The position numbers and the translations under genes are program-made. From NCBI GenBank assembly GCA_027422505.1, contig JAPQWV010000660.1, forward strand, positions 240,063 through 304,062: DNA of 64,000 bases. The letters are read 5' to 3'. The DNA comes from Craterostigma plantagineum (Eukaryota > Streptophyta > Magnoliopsida > Lamiales > Linderniaceae). The notes beneath the pieces were generated by a model, which was given only the letters and a program-made list of their open reading frames with translations, did not search any database and was not told the origin of the DNA. Shown one piece after another: positions 1 through 11,900 of the stretch (the stretch's first letter is position 1; each line of letters starts with the position of its first letter).

Positions 1-1522
1 GCTATATAATAAAAATTAAACCAACATTGATATCTTACCGTAAAACGTTTAATATCACTATTATTTTTAGATCCTGGGGACGGGAATTAATAACTAGAAA
101 AGTAAACTTCTCGCATGACATATATAGAGTTGACTATTATATGAATCCGATAAAACTCTGTACTTTTTTTCAATTGTCGCCAGCATAGTGATATTGCCAG
201 AGAACCTTATTGAGATTACAACAGTTAACAATATATTGGAATTGATCGAATCCCTTCTTACAGGTTTTAAAGGGAATCCAAAAAAAAAAAAAAAACCATA
301 AAGGAAATATTTCGTTCATATAAATATATTCGGAAAGCGCTCATCGAAGTAGATATTATTAAAGCAGAAGATAATCATGATTTGCCACACATTTCACACG
401 TACCTTTCCTTCAAAGATACTAAAACGAAAAAAAAATATAGTCAGCCATAAACATGTATGTATGTATATACTCTAACTACTTTATAAGTTAAATAAAAAT
501 CATAAGCTAACACGCGTTACGTTGTAACAATCGTGCTACGAACATTTCATAGCTGTAAGTAAATATGATTATCTTCATTCATCGATGCTTGACTTAGTAA
601 CTTTTTTTTTTTTTTTTAATTTTAATATTTCTTGTTAAAGGCCATCTCGTCACATGTAAGATGGAACATCAATGAGTCTGGGAGCACCAAGACATGTTTC
701 CCATACAAGATTGGTGAGCATTACTGAGCTCCTATCGTGTATTTTTGTGAGGTATTTCATTAATTATAGTAAACAATAATATATTTTAAGGTAAAATTGG
801 GAAATAACTTCTTAATAGAAATTTGCATTTTACATTGGTGCCCCTTTGAACTAAGGAAGCTCATATTGCGGCGGAAGGCGTGGATACATGTAAGACTCCA
901 CATGGGACCCACGGAAGTTATGGAGTCGGTAAGATCTGAACCGTTGAAATCTCCACCCGTTTGATCCGACGGTCAGATTTCGAGGAGCCCACTAGAGAGC
1001 AAAACGACTAGCGTCACGTGACGACTTTATTTTGGGATCTGTGCCTGACATATTCGTACGTTTTTATTTCATTATCTTCCTTCATTATTTATTTAAATTT
1101 TGAGAGGTTTAAATTAAGCTATGTTGCTAAGGTTGTCTTGTCTCCGATTAGTAAAACAAAAAAAAACACCAAAATATACCATGGCGAATCTTACCATATG
1201 CGTCGAACTTCGGACTAACAAAAAATACGTCAAATTGGTTATATGTAGAAAAAGAGTATTTATTTGGTTCTACGAGTTATAAATTAAAATTGATGTATGT
1301 CTACAATGATTTGACAAGTTGAATACCAAACTTCAAAATAACGAACTCAGGCAATTATTGCTTGATTTACTCATCCGATCACTAGAAACGCCATATACTT
1401 TGCTCTATTTATGGACCATATAAAATTAAAATTAAAGTTGAATATAATGGATCATATAGAAAATGATGAGCGAGTCCTCACGATCATCAATTGGTGAGGT
1501 TGAAGTGTCAAGATCATGGCTT
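1..1522. other. AT-rich intergenic DNA
   Basis: No gene, RNA or repeat recognised. It has homopolymer A and T runs near 280 and 600, and scattered short reading frames of no visible family. Confidence 0.6.
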
Positions 1523-1530
1523 GCCAAGAC

Positions 1531-2486
1531 TAGGGGTGTTCATCGGCCGGTTCGGTCCGGTTTTGTAAAAATTCGGTTCGGTTTTTTCGGTTTCGGTTTT
1601 ACATAGTCTTAATCCGATATCCGAACCGTTTTAGTTTGGTTCGGTTCGGTTTTTTCACTATTCGGTTCGGTTTTTTGGTTCGGTTTTTTCGGTTAAGAAT
1701 TTTAATTAAAAATACTGTGAGTTGAAAAGTTGTGGTTATTAAATAACAAAGAAAGATCTGTAGAATGTGACATGTAGCAAGAGCAATTTTACAGTTCTGA
1801 AAGAAGCAAACATTAATATGAAAATGGAATAAATTCTAAACAAAACAGAAAAACTTGTCTGAAAATGGTACAAAACATTCATCGGCATAAGTTGAACCAC
1901 AATATTTGCACTTAGCATAAATAACAAAGAAAGATCTGTAGAATGTGACATGTAGCAAGAGCAATTTTACAGTTCTGAAAGAAGCAAACATTAATATGAA
2001 AATGGAATAAATTCTAAACAAAACAGAAAAACTTGTCTGAAAATGGTACAAAACATTCATCGGCATAAGTTGAACCACAATATTTGCACTTAGCTGTAGT
2101 CGATTGATTTTGCCTAAAATTAGGTTACTATGTTTTTTTTTTTACGTTTGGGCTTGGGGTCATGATGATTTCTTATTCTATTTAAATTTAATTGAATTGT
2201 TTGGGCTCTAGTTTAACTTCAAGTGGGCTATATCTTTAATATCTTTGGGTTTTATTTAAAACCTACTAATATCATTGGCCCATTACACGGTAAATAATAT
2301 ATATAATTCGGTTTTCGGTTATTTCGGTTATTTTTTTATGAAAACCGAAAACCGAACCGAAAAACCGAATTTTACTAAATCCTAAACCGAAACCGGCCGA
2401 AAAAACCGAATTAACCGAACCGAAAAAACCGAAAATTTCGGTTCGGCCGGTTTTTTTCGGTTTTATCCGAAATTTGAACACCCCTA
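1531..2486. mobile_element. hAT-type MITE, non-autonomous
   Basis: The ends are inverted repeats: TAGGGGTGTTCA at 1531 and its complement ending at 2486. They are flanked by an exact 8-bp duplication, GCCAAGAC, at 1523-1530 and 2487-2494. TAGGG-type ends with an 8-bp duplication are typical of hAT elements. Both subterminal zones are full of TTCGGTT/AACCGAA motifs, the usual kind of transposase-binding repeats. No coding capacity is visible, so it would need a transposase from elsewhere. Confidence 0.85.
1741..2094. repeat. 178-bp tandem duplication inside the MITE
   Basis: The segment 1741-1918 is repeated directly from 1919 with almost no change, giving two head-to-tail copies in the core of the hAT MITE. 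The near identity suggests the duplication is recent compared with the element. Reading frames here are only translations of the repeat. Confidence 0.85.
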
Positions 2487-2847
2487 GCCAAGACTCTTTT
2501 TTCTTGGCTGTAAATCACGTGCACACCTAATTAGGTTTAGCTTTTTATTTATTTCATTTGCAAATTTTAAACAAATCAAATTCACGGACCTTTTAACCTA
2601 AGTGTCATTAGTTAATATGCCGACAAAAAGCTATTATCTTCAAGGTTCTCTTGCACGTATCTTTCAAACTAAATAGTGTCACTTAAACTGCCCTTAAATC
2701 ATGTTTGTTATTTATAATTTAAATGTTTGTTAATTATTCTAATTTGATATGGACATACATATCTCGTTTTCAACACATTAATCAATATGGAATCGGGCTT
2801 TATGCGATATGCGATTTGTCTATGTCTAGGATTTGCTAACCTACATA

Positions 2848-3083
2848 CTCCCTCTGTTCCGAAAAGAAAGTTGTTCTACATATCTTTTCTTGTTTTCAAA
2901 AGCAAGTCGTTTTGGTATTTAGAAAAATATATGAGTAAATTTCCAAAATTGCCTCCATATTAAATAACAAAACAAGGTTCAATACATGACAGATAATTAA
3001 TGAGGGGTATAAAAGATATTTGAACACATGTCTTAATATGTGTGAAAAATTCTGAAAAGACTTTCTTTTTAGAACAGAGGGAG
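2848..3083. mobile_element. Stowaway-type MITE (Tc1/Mariner)
   Basis: It starts CTCCCTCTGTTCC and ends with the near-complement GAACAGAGGGAG, each next to a TA dinucleotide (2846-2847 and 3084-3085). CTCCCTC ends with a TA target duplication are the signature of Stowaway MITEs. It is 236 bp and AT-rich, with no coding capacity. Confidence 0.85.
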
Positions 3084-3884
3084 TATATATTTTAAGGAAT
3101 TTCTAACGATGTTATTTTCATAAATTTATTGCATGCACATGGCGCGGTTTTCTCTGATGTGCTTTGATGTTGCTCATATTAATTTGCTTCTCCCAAATCG
3201 TAAGCGGAAAAAAAATTTAAATTTTCTTTTCATAGTATGTCCTTGTCATTTCCACCTCAATTCAATATGCACTTCGGTTGGGAATATATACTAACAAATT
3301 CATTCCGTAATTTGTGCGAACGTTTGTAGAATTTTTGTGCAATTTACTGATTATGACAAACGCGTAACTAGAGAGGCTAAGCGTTAAGCGTTCATTATGC
3401 AACAGTTGACGATTGATGAGAATTATATCGAGATATTCGAATTGTTGATTTAATAAATCACTCATTAGTCATTATATTGTATTCATGAGTTCGTGTATTT
3501 GGATTTAATAAAATGTCACACATCAGAATAAATATATATATATATTGTTATATTGGCCAGTGGGCTCCATTACACGCTCACCACCCCAATAAATATATCA
3601 AACCGGTGAGCAGCTGGCGTGTCGGTGCCGACACGGTATCAGGCAGCAACGGTAACAGGTAGCATTATATAGGTTGTCAAATCTCAACGGGCAATAGCCG
3701 GTCAACTTCACGGGCATATTTCACGGCGTCGGTGACTGTAGTAAATAATTTTTTAATCAAGTACGGTAACGCCAACGGGTTTCCCGTTGATTTTCTTTCC
3801 CATATGTGAGAGTATTAACTGAATATCATAAGGGTAAAAGGTGAAAGCTGAGAATAAAAAAACTCAAGAAGCTGGATTTTCGAT

Positions 3885-4335
3885 TATTATATGTAGGTGT
3901 AATTACGTATGAGTCCCAAAAACATGTTTTAAGTTAGGTTTCAGGACCTGTCAGAAATGGTTGAGGACCCGATTTGTATGAAATTTAGAGATAAGAACCC
4001 GACGTTATACACTGTATATAAACTGATATCGGACGATGGTTTTGTGTTATTTCAGAGCACATAAGTGGTGCTGCATAACAAGGAAGTTGTAATGCAAAAC
4101 AATAAAGTGGTATTGCAGAATGATGAATTGGTATTGCAGGACCATGAAGTGGTACTACAGGACCATGAAGTGGTACTACAGTCCACGAAGTGTTACTACA
4201 TGTCCATGAAGTGGTACTCAAAATAAGTGTATTGGGTCCTTAACCCTAAAAATTTTCTGACATGATCCTTAAATCTAAATGAAACTAAGTGTGGTACTGA
4301 ACTTTAAAAGTCCCTTATATGTATTACTTTTTATA
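3885..4335. mobile_element. possible MITE with degenerate inverted ends
   Basis: The left flank (GTAATTACGTATGAG, then a segment containing CCTGTCAGAAA) resembles the complement of the right flank (GTAATACATATAAGG, then CATGTCAGAAA) over about 90 bp. I could not find a convincing target duplication, so the boundaries are approximate. The core is the minisatellite at 4057-4220. Confidence 0.35.
4057..4220. repeat. ~22-bp minisatellite
   Basis: About seven or eight degenerate tandem units built around CCATGAAGTGGTACTACA and older variants such as AATAAAGTGGTATTGCA. Units on the right side are closest to one another. The minus-strand reading frame across it is a translation of the repeat, not a gene. 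Confidence 0.75.
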
Positions 4336-5435
4336 TATATGATATTATTGATAGAATTACTTCACAATATAGCGGATGTAGCATTTTTTTCGACGAGTAA
4401 ATTAACATAGTACAGACACAAGACAAAGTGGTAAAATATTTTTTAAGTGCAATTATTTTCGAACCTTACGGACATTCATGATCGGAGGATGAGCTGGTTC
4501 GCGAAACATGTAAGGAGAAAATCATGTGATCGTGCCGCGTAATTATTCCATATTATATGAACTGAAAAATTGAAAGTATTTCAAATTACTATGTGGTGAA
4601 AGCGAAATTCATCTCATGAAAATTTTAAAAGCTGAGTCAAGACTTGAAAGGGGCATTAATGGAAAATCATGTGATCCCTCTCGTTTCCCATGCAATGAAG
4701 ATTCAAAGTAGCGTAATTTATGCGGCGGGTGGATCAGTGAAATTGCACCCCATACTATTATTTTCTTTTAATATAATTGTTCAAAAAACACATATAATAT
4801 GCTTAAGAACTTGATATATAGAAATTGCTAAAGTCATTACATAGCCCATACTTGATCTATCACCTTCGGAAATATAATAAAAAATAAAGCCCATTACACA
4901 ACAGTGTTATGGGCTGGGCTAACCAAATATTTACTTGCTCGATATGAATTTGATGGGTTTTATTTTTTTTGGCATTTTTTCCAACATTAGGTTATTCGTG
5001 GACCAAAGGGTGGAAATTTTGATATGGATGATGATCTTTTTTTTTTTCCGAAATATGGATGATGATCCACACGTTTATTATTTATTTATTTTATCTTCAA
5101 TGAACGATCGAGATAACCACATTATCATGATTATCTTCAGTATATTGGGAACTAAGGGTGAGTTCAAATCGAAAGTAATGTATGGAGATTGCTTAATCAA
5201 TCATCGACTGAAGCATCAAATCAAGCAAGAGTAAGTCTTCATGGTTTCTTCTTGAATCAATAGTTCAAGAACACACACGACTGACTAGTCTATCCTTCAA
5301 GCAAAGCAGCAAAGCAAAACCATGATGATAAAGAACAGAGCATCGATAATAAAACCATCATCTTCAACCACACATTCATCAAGTCAAGATTTTTAACGCA
5401 AGAAAACATGACAAGATCAGAAGAAAAAAAGTACT
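4336..5435. other. intergenic DNA 3' of the GNAT gene
   Basis: Apart from short frames with no family resemblance I see nothing here. The last ~200 bases probably include the 3' UTR of the minus-strand acetyltransferase. Confidence 0.5.
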
Positions 5436-6200
<765 letters not shown>

Positions 6201-6464
6201 TTATTGGACTCATCGAAAGTACTAAATTTATTATTTTTATGTCCCTCAACTGTGAGCTATTTCTATATTTTCACGATTAAATTAGTTTCGTTACTTACAG
6301 GCAGAGTCCCGACGACCAAACTAGACGACGTCGTCTAGTCATGATCTGAAATTCTAATTTTATAGCCAGTACTAAAAACGTGTGAAAAGAAACACCAAAC
6401 CAAACAAACAACTTTAATCTCAGTGTCTTGCAATAAATCAATATTCTACAAATATATGTATCAA

Positions 6465-8992
6465 TCAGACCAAATTCTGGATAATCTTGGAGAGAGATGA
6501 ATAGGTTCCAACAACAGATGATATGATGCCCACTGTGATGACCACTATGCACATAGCGCCCTACAAAATCAAAAGGAAAAGAATCGTTGTAATAATAATC
6601 TTCTTGTCTGACCTGTAAAAAGCTTTTTACCTGTAATAAGCTGATCTTCCCTTTCAAGATGCTCAAGTAGCACGCACATGGAAGAATCAATGTCTGAGGA
6701 GAAAAGGCACAAACAAACGACACATTCGTTTCATTTCTTCGTACACATTTGTTAGTCTACGATTTCAAAAAACTCAAGAGATGACTTACGACGAGCATCG
6801 TGAAAAACGCTCCGATCAGCGACATCACAAGACCTGAATACAATTACACATTCTTTTTCATTCCTCCTCATATATAGACACGTAATAGTACGTAGAGAGG
6901 CGGGGAAAAAAAGAAAATGATCACCGAAAAAAGGCACGGATACTCCGACGAGCAGCGTAGAAAGGACCAAAGCAGTCCTAATGAGCATCGAATAAGCGCG
7001 AAACTTGACGTGCCTCGAGGGCACCAATTCCTCGAGGCACATAGCCACGGGCGACATTGTCAGCGCATATTTCGTAAATGGATTCACCACCGTAGTCCAC
7101 ACGGCTATCTTAGACGCGACTAAATCTTTCGGCATGTTGAGCGTGAACTGAGACTCCGATGAATCTCCGAACATCGAGTATCCCATGACGGCAACCGCGG
7201 CGTACATCACCGTGCAAATCCCAAAGCTGCATGTACTTACATATAAATTAAACATTTGTGTGTTACAATAATACAAGATTGATAGTTGTACCTCGTGAGA
7301 AGCACAGCAGGGTAGTGGTTAGGCTTGTCGAGGGACGTGTAGATGTTGGGAAAAACTGCATGGCCCGAATAGCAGTAACCGTAGAGGCCGATAGCCACTG
7401 GGAGCGTAGAGAGGTTCAGCGTCGTCTGCTTGGATTCGAAGCCGACTTGATCGACTAGGCCGGCCCAAAACAGGCAAGCCACGACCAAGATCGATGCAAT
7501 TACTCCACCAGCTTTATGGCAAAGAAAACAGAAAGGGAAAAAATATGTGTGAAGAAGAAGTAATGGGAATTTAGGTGGATGGCGATTTTTTTTACCAGAT
7601 ATGTAGCTGAGGACGCTGAGGTCTTTCAACCATACGGTTGGCAGAACGGCGAGGGCGGTCATTACGGCGAAGAGATGCTTAGAGTCCAATGTCAGCGGTC
7701 CGAGGCTTAAGTGCGCGTTTGGGAATAAGGACGACAAGTTGTCGCTCTCCAATATGATATACTCGACGCAGCAAGCCTGCCGTGAGACAACAATGCAAAA
7801 GCGTTAAAGAGTTTTTTCTTCTTTTCTTCGAATTGGCGCAGCGCAGAAGAAGTACTTACGTATAACTCCACGTACAGAACGATCTGCATCCACGTTAAAG
7901 GAAGACTAATCAAACGCCGACTCGTATGGAGCTTTTAAATGGCTATGCAAACAAAGGGAAAGATGAGGCGACACGTACAGAGATGGCGACGCGTCCCTTT
8001 GTACCGAAAGCAGCTTGTCCAATGTCGGGATAGGTCTCGAGGCCGGGCTGGCTGTCCAAACAGTACCTTAACAGAATCCCCGTGTAATAAGAAAGCAGAG
8101 CAAATACCAACAGTATAGAAAGCCCCAGCCATCCTCCTTGCTTTACTGCGTAAGGAGTCGAAAGAATCCCAACTCCACAGAGAACGTTCATCCCTGCGTA
8201 TAGAAAAAAAGAAAACAAGCTCTCCATTCATTCCCTCGAAACAACTTCAAACCCCCATTTCAATATGATATATACTACTACCTAACCTACCATTTAAAAC
8301 TGCTTGCCCGAACGAGCTGTTGCGAGGGACGGAGGGCCCGTGGGCAGCCGCCGATGGCTTTCCGTCGGGGGTTATCTTTTGTAAGCTAGACTTTCTAGAA
8401 GGCGGTAGGGGTGGGAGGAGAGAATGAGAGCTTCGCCTATCTTTGGGCTTTGCTTCTTCGTCTTTAGTTGGGATTACAAGAGGCTCGTTGAGAGTAGTAG
8501 GGAGTATCTCGGGCGTGTGCCTCCTCGTAAGAAACGAACCACTAAGGTGGGATAATGGCGATTGACCGAGGAAGTTTAGGCTCGGAGATGGAACGCTGCT
8601 GTACAGATCGATGGATTGCCTGCCATGCCATTAAAAAAACCAACAAACATGGTATGTTAGAAAGCCTTTTATCAGAAAAGACCACGATGGATTCAAAGAA
8701 TTGGGCTTGCTTGAGTACTCACATGAGTAGAAGGAAATGAAAGGGAAAACATAATCAATCACCTGTAACTTTGAGGCCACGATGGATTCAAAGAATTGGG
8801 CTTGCTTCCCCGGCGAGCATCTTCATCGTGCTCGTCCGAGTAATTGGAAGAATCTGAATCGTTTTCGTCTTCGTTATCTGAAGCTTTATCGTCGAATAAT
8901 GGCTGCTTCTCCTCGTCTTCTTCTTCTTCGCTATCTATGTAGAAGCTCTTCTCAGACACGGAGTTGTTCATTGCTTTTTCTCTACTTCTCAA
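6465..8992 (-). CDS. AVT1: AVT1-type vacuolar amino-acid transporter
   Basis: Ten exons on minus: 8992-8763, 8619-8291, 8193-7979, 7883-7860, 7776-7596, 7511-7292, 7226-6925, 6833-6790, 6693-6631, 6560-6465. All phases close, giving 567 aa from 8992 or 560 aa from the ATG at 8971 (MNNSVSEKSFYIDSEEEEDE), which better matches the family start. The first ~180 residues are an acidic, then Ser/Pro-rich cytosolic tail. The transmembrane core opens with GMNVLCGVGILSTPYAVKQG, the hallmark of AVT1-like AAAP carriers, and ends near SSVVGTYSSLSKIIQNLV. The family moves neutral amino acids across the tonoplast by proton antiport; substrate here is inferred. Exon 4 is only 24 nt (IVLYVELY). The frames are intact, so the gene looks functional. 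Confidence 0.92.
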
Positions 8993-10039
8993 TCTTCAAA
9001 ATTCTATCTGTACGAGACAAACAAAGGGGCGCCTCTTCAAGTGTTTGTGATTTTTAAGGTTGGAAGAACACAGACTTGAACTGAGTGCAACTTGTTATAT
9101 AGTCTACAAAGACATGATGAGTAGTGCTCTAAATGATGAAAATGATCCGAAGTAATGATGGCTGCATAAGGTTAGAACACACAAGTAAGTGGATAGAAAT
9201 GATGATGTAATTACATGCTTATCATTAGGTAGTTATCTAATAATATAATGACACCCACCATCCAATCCTGAATGAAAATGATATATATGTAATTGGTACT
9301 TTGCAAGAGAATCAGTGTTCAATGGGCAACTCAAACTTATACCAAGATCTGAGCCCACGTGACGACGGCTCTACTTCCTGTCAAGTTGGTCTTAAAATAT
9401 ATACATTAATTCTAAGTAAGGTTAATCATGCAAAGAAAGCGAAATGGCAATAAGAGACCTCGGCCAATGAGATAATTAGTTATTAGTGGTGAGCGATTAA
9501 TTAAAAATGCAAAAAAAAAAAAAGAGAGAGATATTATGGGGGATAGATAAATAAGCAAATCTAATGTTGCTATATCACCACAGCAACTTGAAAGCTTCAC
9601 CGCTGACCCTGCCCTTTCAAAGCTTCCAAACTATACTTAGCAACTTGTGATTCACAAAGAGCTATCATTACTAAATTCACCCAAGATATGTTTGGTACTA
9701 AAATGTTGTAATTTTTTTCAAGATAATGTACATTTCTCGAAACCATAAACGGAATCGATAGAAGAATTACCTAATACGAAGAGATTAATAATGCCGAGGG
9801 ACTTTACCCTTTTTTTTTTCCGAACCTTAACCTCAAGGACATCCCGCCGTATTTCGTTCTTTTGCCCCTTTTTATTAACTTTTTTATTAATGAGTCGAAA
9901 CAATCTCCGATAAGAAACAAAGTGATAAATAGGACATTTCTCAATAGAATCGACAATTCTTAACATTCAACGCCGAGGAAAGGAGACAAACCAGTTAACC
10001 TTACTAAGCACATGTTGTCTGATCTTAGTTGTACGTTAC
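8993..10039. promoter_or_regulatory. 5' flank of AVT1, nothing else recognised
   Basis: This is the upstream side of the minus-strand transporter. It has a CACGTG G-box near 9356-9361 and A/T-rich stretches. I see no other gene or mobile element in it. Confidence 0.4.
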
Positions 10040-10296
10040 TGATTATTATATTCTATGTGGGCTCACATTTAGATTTAGATATATATCGTGTTTCTGTCGT
10101 CTCGGCGTAAGCTAACTGTGTACGTATTCGATCTGTCATACATTTATTATCATTATTTTGAAATATCGGACTCAAAATTATATTATATATAACGGAGAAA
10201 TAGAAACTAGAAAACCAAAAGACATATGAACTTGACCTCGTTCTCCGTCTCAGTTCCAAATTAGTTATAGGTCCACATTAAGTTTTTGTAAACATA
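10040..10296. repeat. repeat copy A (left of the F-box gene)
   Basis: About 255 bp with clear similarity to 13735-13973, including CATTTATTATCA, TTTTGAAATATCG, ATTATATTATATATAAC and CTCGTTCTCCGTCTCAGTTCC in the same order. The copy is interrupted at 10296/11141 by a Helitron; beyond it the match resumes briefly (TATTTAATATTAGGGTTC at 11141-11158). Confidence 0.75.
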
Positions 10297-11140
10297 TCTA
10301 TTCTATTATACTATTTTTTTTACCCGTGCAAATGCACGGTATTAAATATATATAATTATTATTTAATGGTAGAAAATTAAATTATATATTTAGAGTGGGT
10401 AGTAGTGTACAACATGGGTAGGGTTGGCAATGGGGCGGGGATTCCCCGTCCCCGCGGGTTTCCGCCCCGAACGGGGCGGGGAATCCCCGTGGGGCGGGAC
10501 GGGGAATGATGTCTCCCCGTGGGGATCCCCGCCCCGCCCGCGAACACTTTTTTATATATTATAATATATATAATATTACATTATAATTTAAATAATAGTA
10601 AAATAATATCAAAATATAGACAAAAAATATTAAATTAATACAAATAATATATAAAATTTTAATTTATATAATATTTATAACAAAAATATATTCAAATTTA
10701 TATATTATATTAAAAATATTTATTTTTTAAAGAAAATTAAGGGGCGGAGAATCCCCGTGGGGAATCCCCGCCCCGCGTGGATCCCCGCGGGGACGGGGAC
10801 GGGGACGATTTCGTCCCCGAATGTATCGCGGGGACGGGGATTAGATCCCCGCCCCCGCCCCGCCCCATTGCCATCCCTAAACATGGGATAATGGGTAGTT
10901 TTTATTGTTTATATTTTATTTATTATAATTAATTATATTTGCCACGTGTCGTAGTTAGAGCACTCCTACATTTCTATTCTTAACAAGAAGGGTAATAAAC
11001 AGTTTTTTCAATTTTACCCTTTATATTAATTTATTAAAATTTAATCATTTGATTTAACATTTTATTTTTTAAAGAACTTAATTAATAATATAACAATTTA
11101 AGCTGACATATATTTGCACATGATGTGCTAAATATACTAG
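10297..11140 (+). mobile_element. non-autonomous Helitron
   Basis: It starts with TC (TCTATTCTATTATACT) and ends with CTAG at 11137-11140. A short hairpin, GCACATGATGTGC at 11116-11128, lies 12 nt before the end. It sits between host A and T with no target duplication. The related copies at 13973/13974 and in the TMK1 3' region read straight through the junction (AAACATA then TATTTAATATT), so they act as empty-site controls. All are Helitron hallmarks. No Rep/helicase is encoded; the core is filled by a hAT MITE. Confidence 0.85.
10419..10879. mobile_element. GC-rich hAT MITE nested in the Helitron
   Basis: Inverted ends TAGGGTTGGCAATGGGGC and TAGGGATGGCAATGGGGC (complement), 461 bp, flanked by an exact 8-bp duplication AACATGGG at 10411-10418 and 10880-10887. 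The subterminal arms are GGGGCGGGG/CCCCGTCCCC repeats around a pure AT core. The 8-bp duplication and TAGGG ends indicate hAT. It inserted after the Helitron formed, since it lies wholly inside it. Confidence 0.88.
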
Positions 11141-11158
11141 TATTTAATATTAGGGTTC

Positions 11159-11900
11159 ACGATTATTTGTGTATAATTTAATGAAATGCCCACCTAAAAG
11201 AATAAGACCAAGCATATACCCGTTACAAGTTCCACTCAAAATAATGGCCGTAACGAGCGTTTCTCGGCCGCTGCAATCAAGGTAAGGTTAGGTGTCCTCC
11301 TCCCTTTCCTCATCTACGTATTTATGCCTAAGCGCAGGTGCTTGAGGGGTAAAAACCAAGGCGGTGTTGTAGCTTTGAATTGCATAAGCCTACCTTTTGT
11401 TATCGAGCGAGAGCTTATTTGTTATCGTTTGGTATTTGATATCGCTCGAAGATCTCTCTAATTAGTTAAACATATTAATCGGTGTTCGTTTTAGATCTGG
11501 ATTAGTTTGTTGTCCATGAGTTTATTTTTTTGTTTTCTTTTCAAATTTGATTCCCGTCAGCGTACTTGTCGTCTCTTACATATGATAGAAGTAAGCATAT
11601 CTAATCATCGAAATTTTCTATCGGGATTCTTCTTCGTCGTCTTTTTCTTATTTACCATTATTTATTCTTTTAATTAATGATTTTGCGTTTGATATCGATT
11701 GACGATCTTTTATAGCTGGTTAAGGCGAATTGTCGATCGGTGTTTTTTTTTTTTTCTAATCAGTCAGAAGATCTCCACGATTAGTTTGCTGGTCCTGATT
11801 TTATTTTGTTTTGTTGACTCGTGGCATCTAATCATGCTTCGCCAATCCATGGGCAGGGCAGTAATTTAATCTATATTTATACGCCGACGGACGGCCCGCA
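11159..11900. other. 5' flank of the F-box gene
   Basis: Intergenic DNA with pyrimidine-rich tracts between 11500 and 11760, plausibly the 5' UTR or a leader intron of the F-box gene. No element boundaries recognised. Confidence 0.4.

Noticed and set aside
4935..5234. 99-codon plus-strand frame
   Set aside because: No recognisable motif, low-complexity Ile/Phe-rich start, no splice or promoter support.
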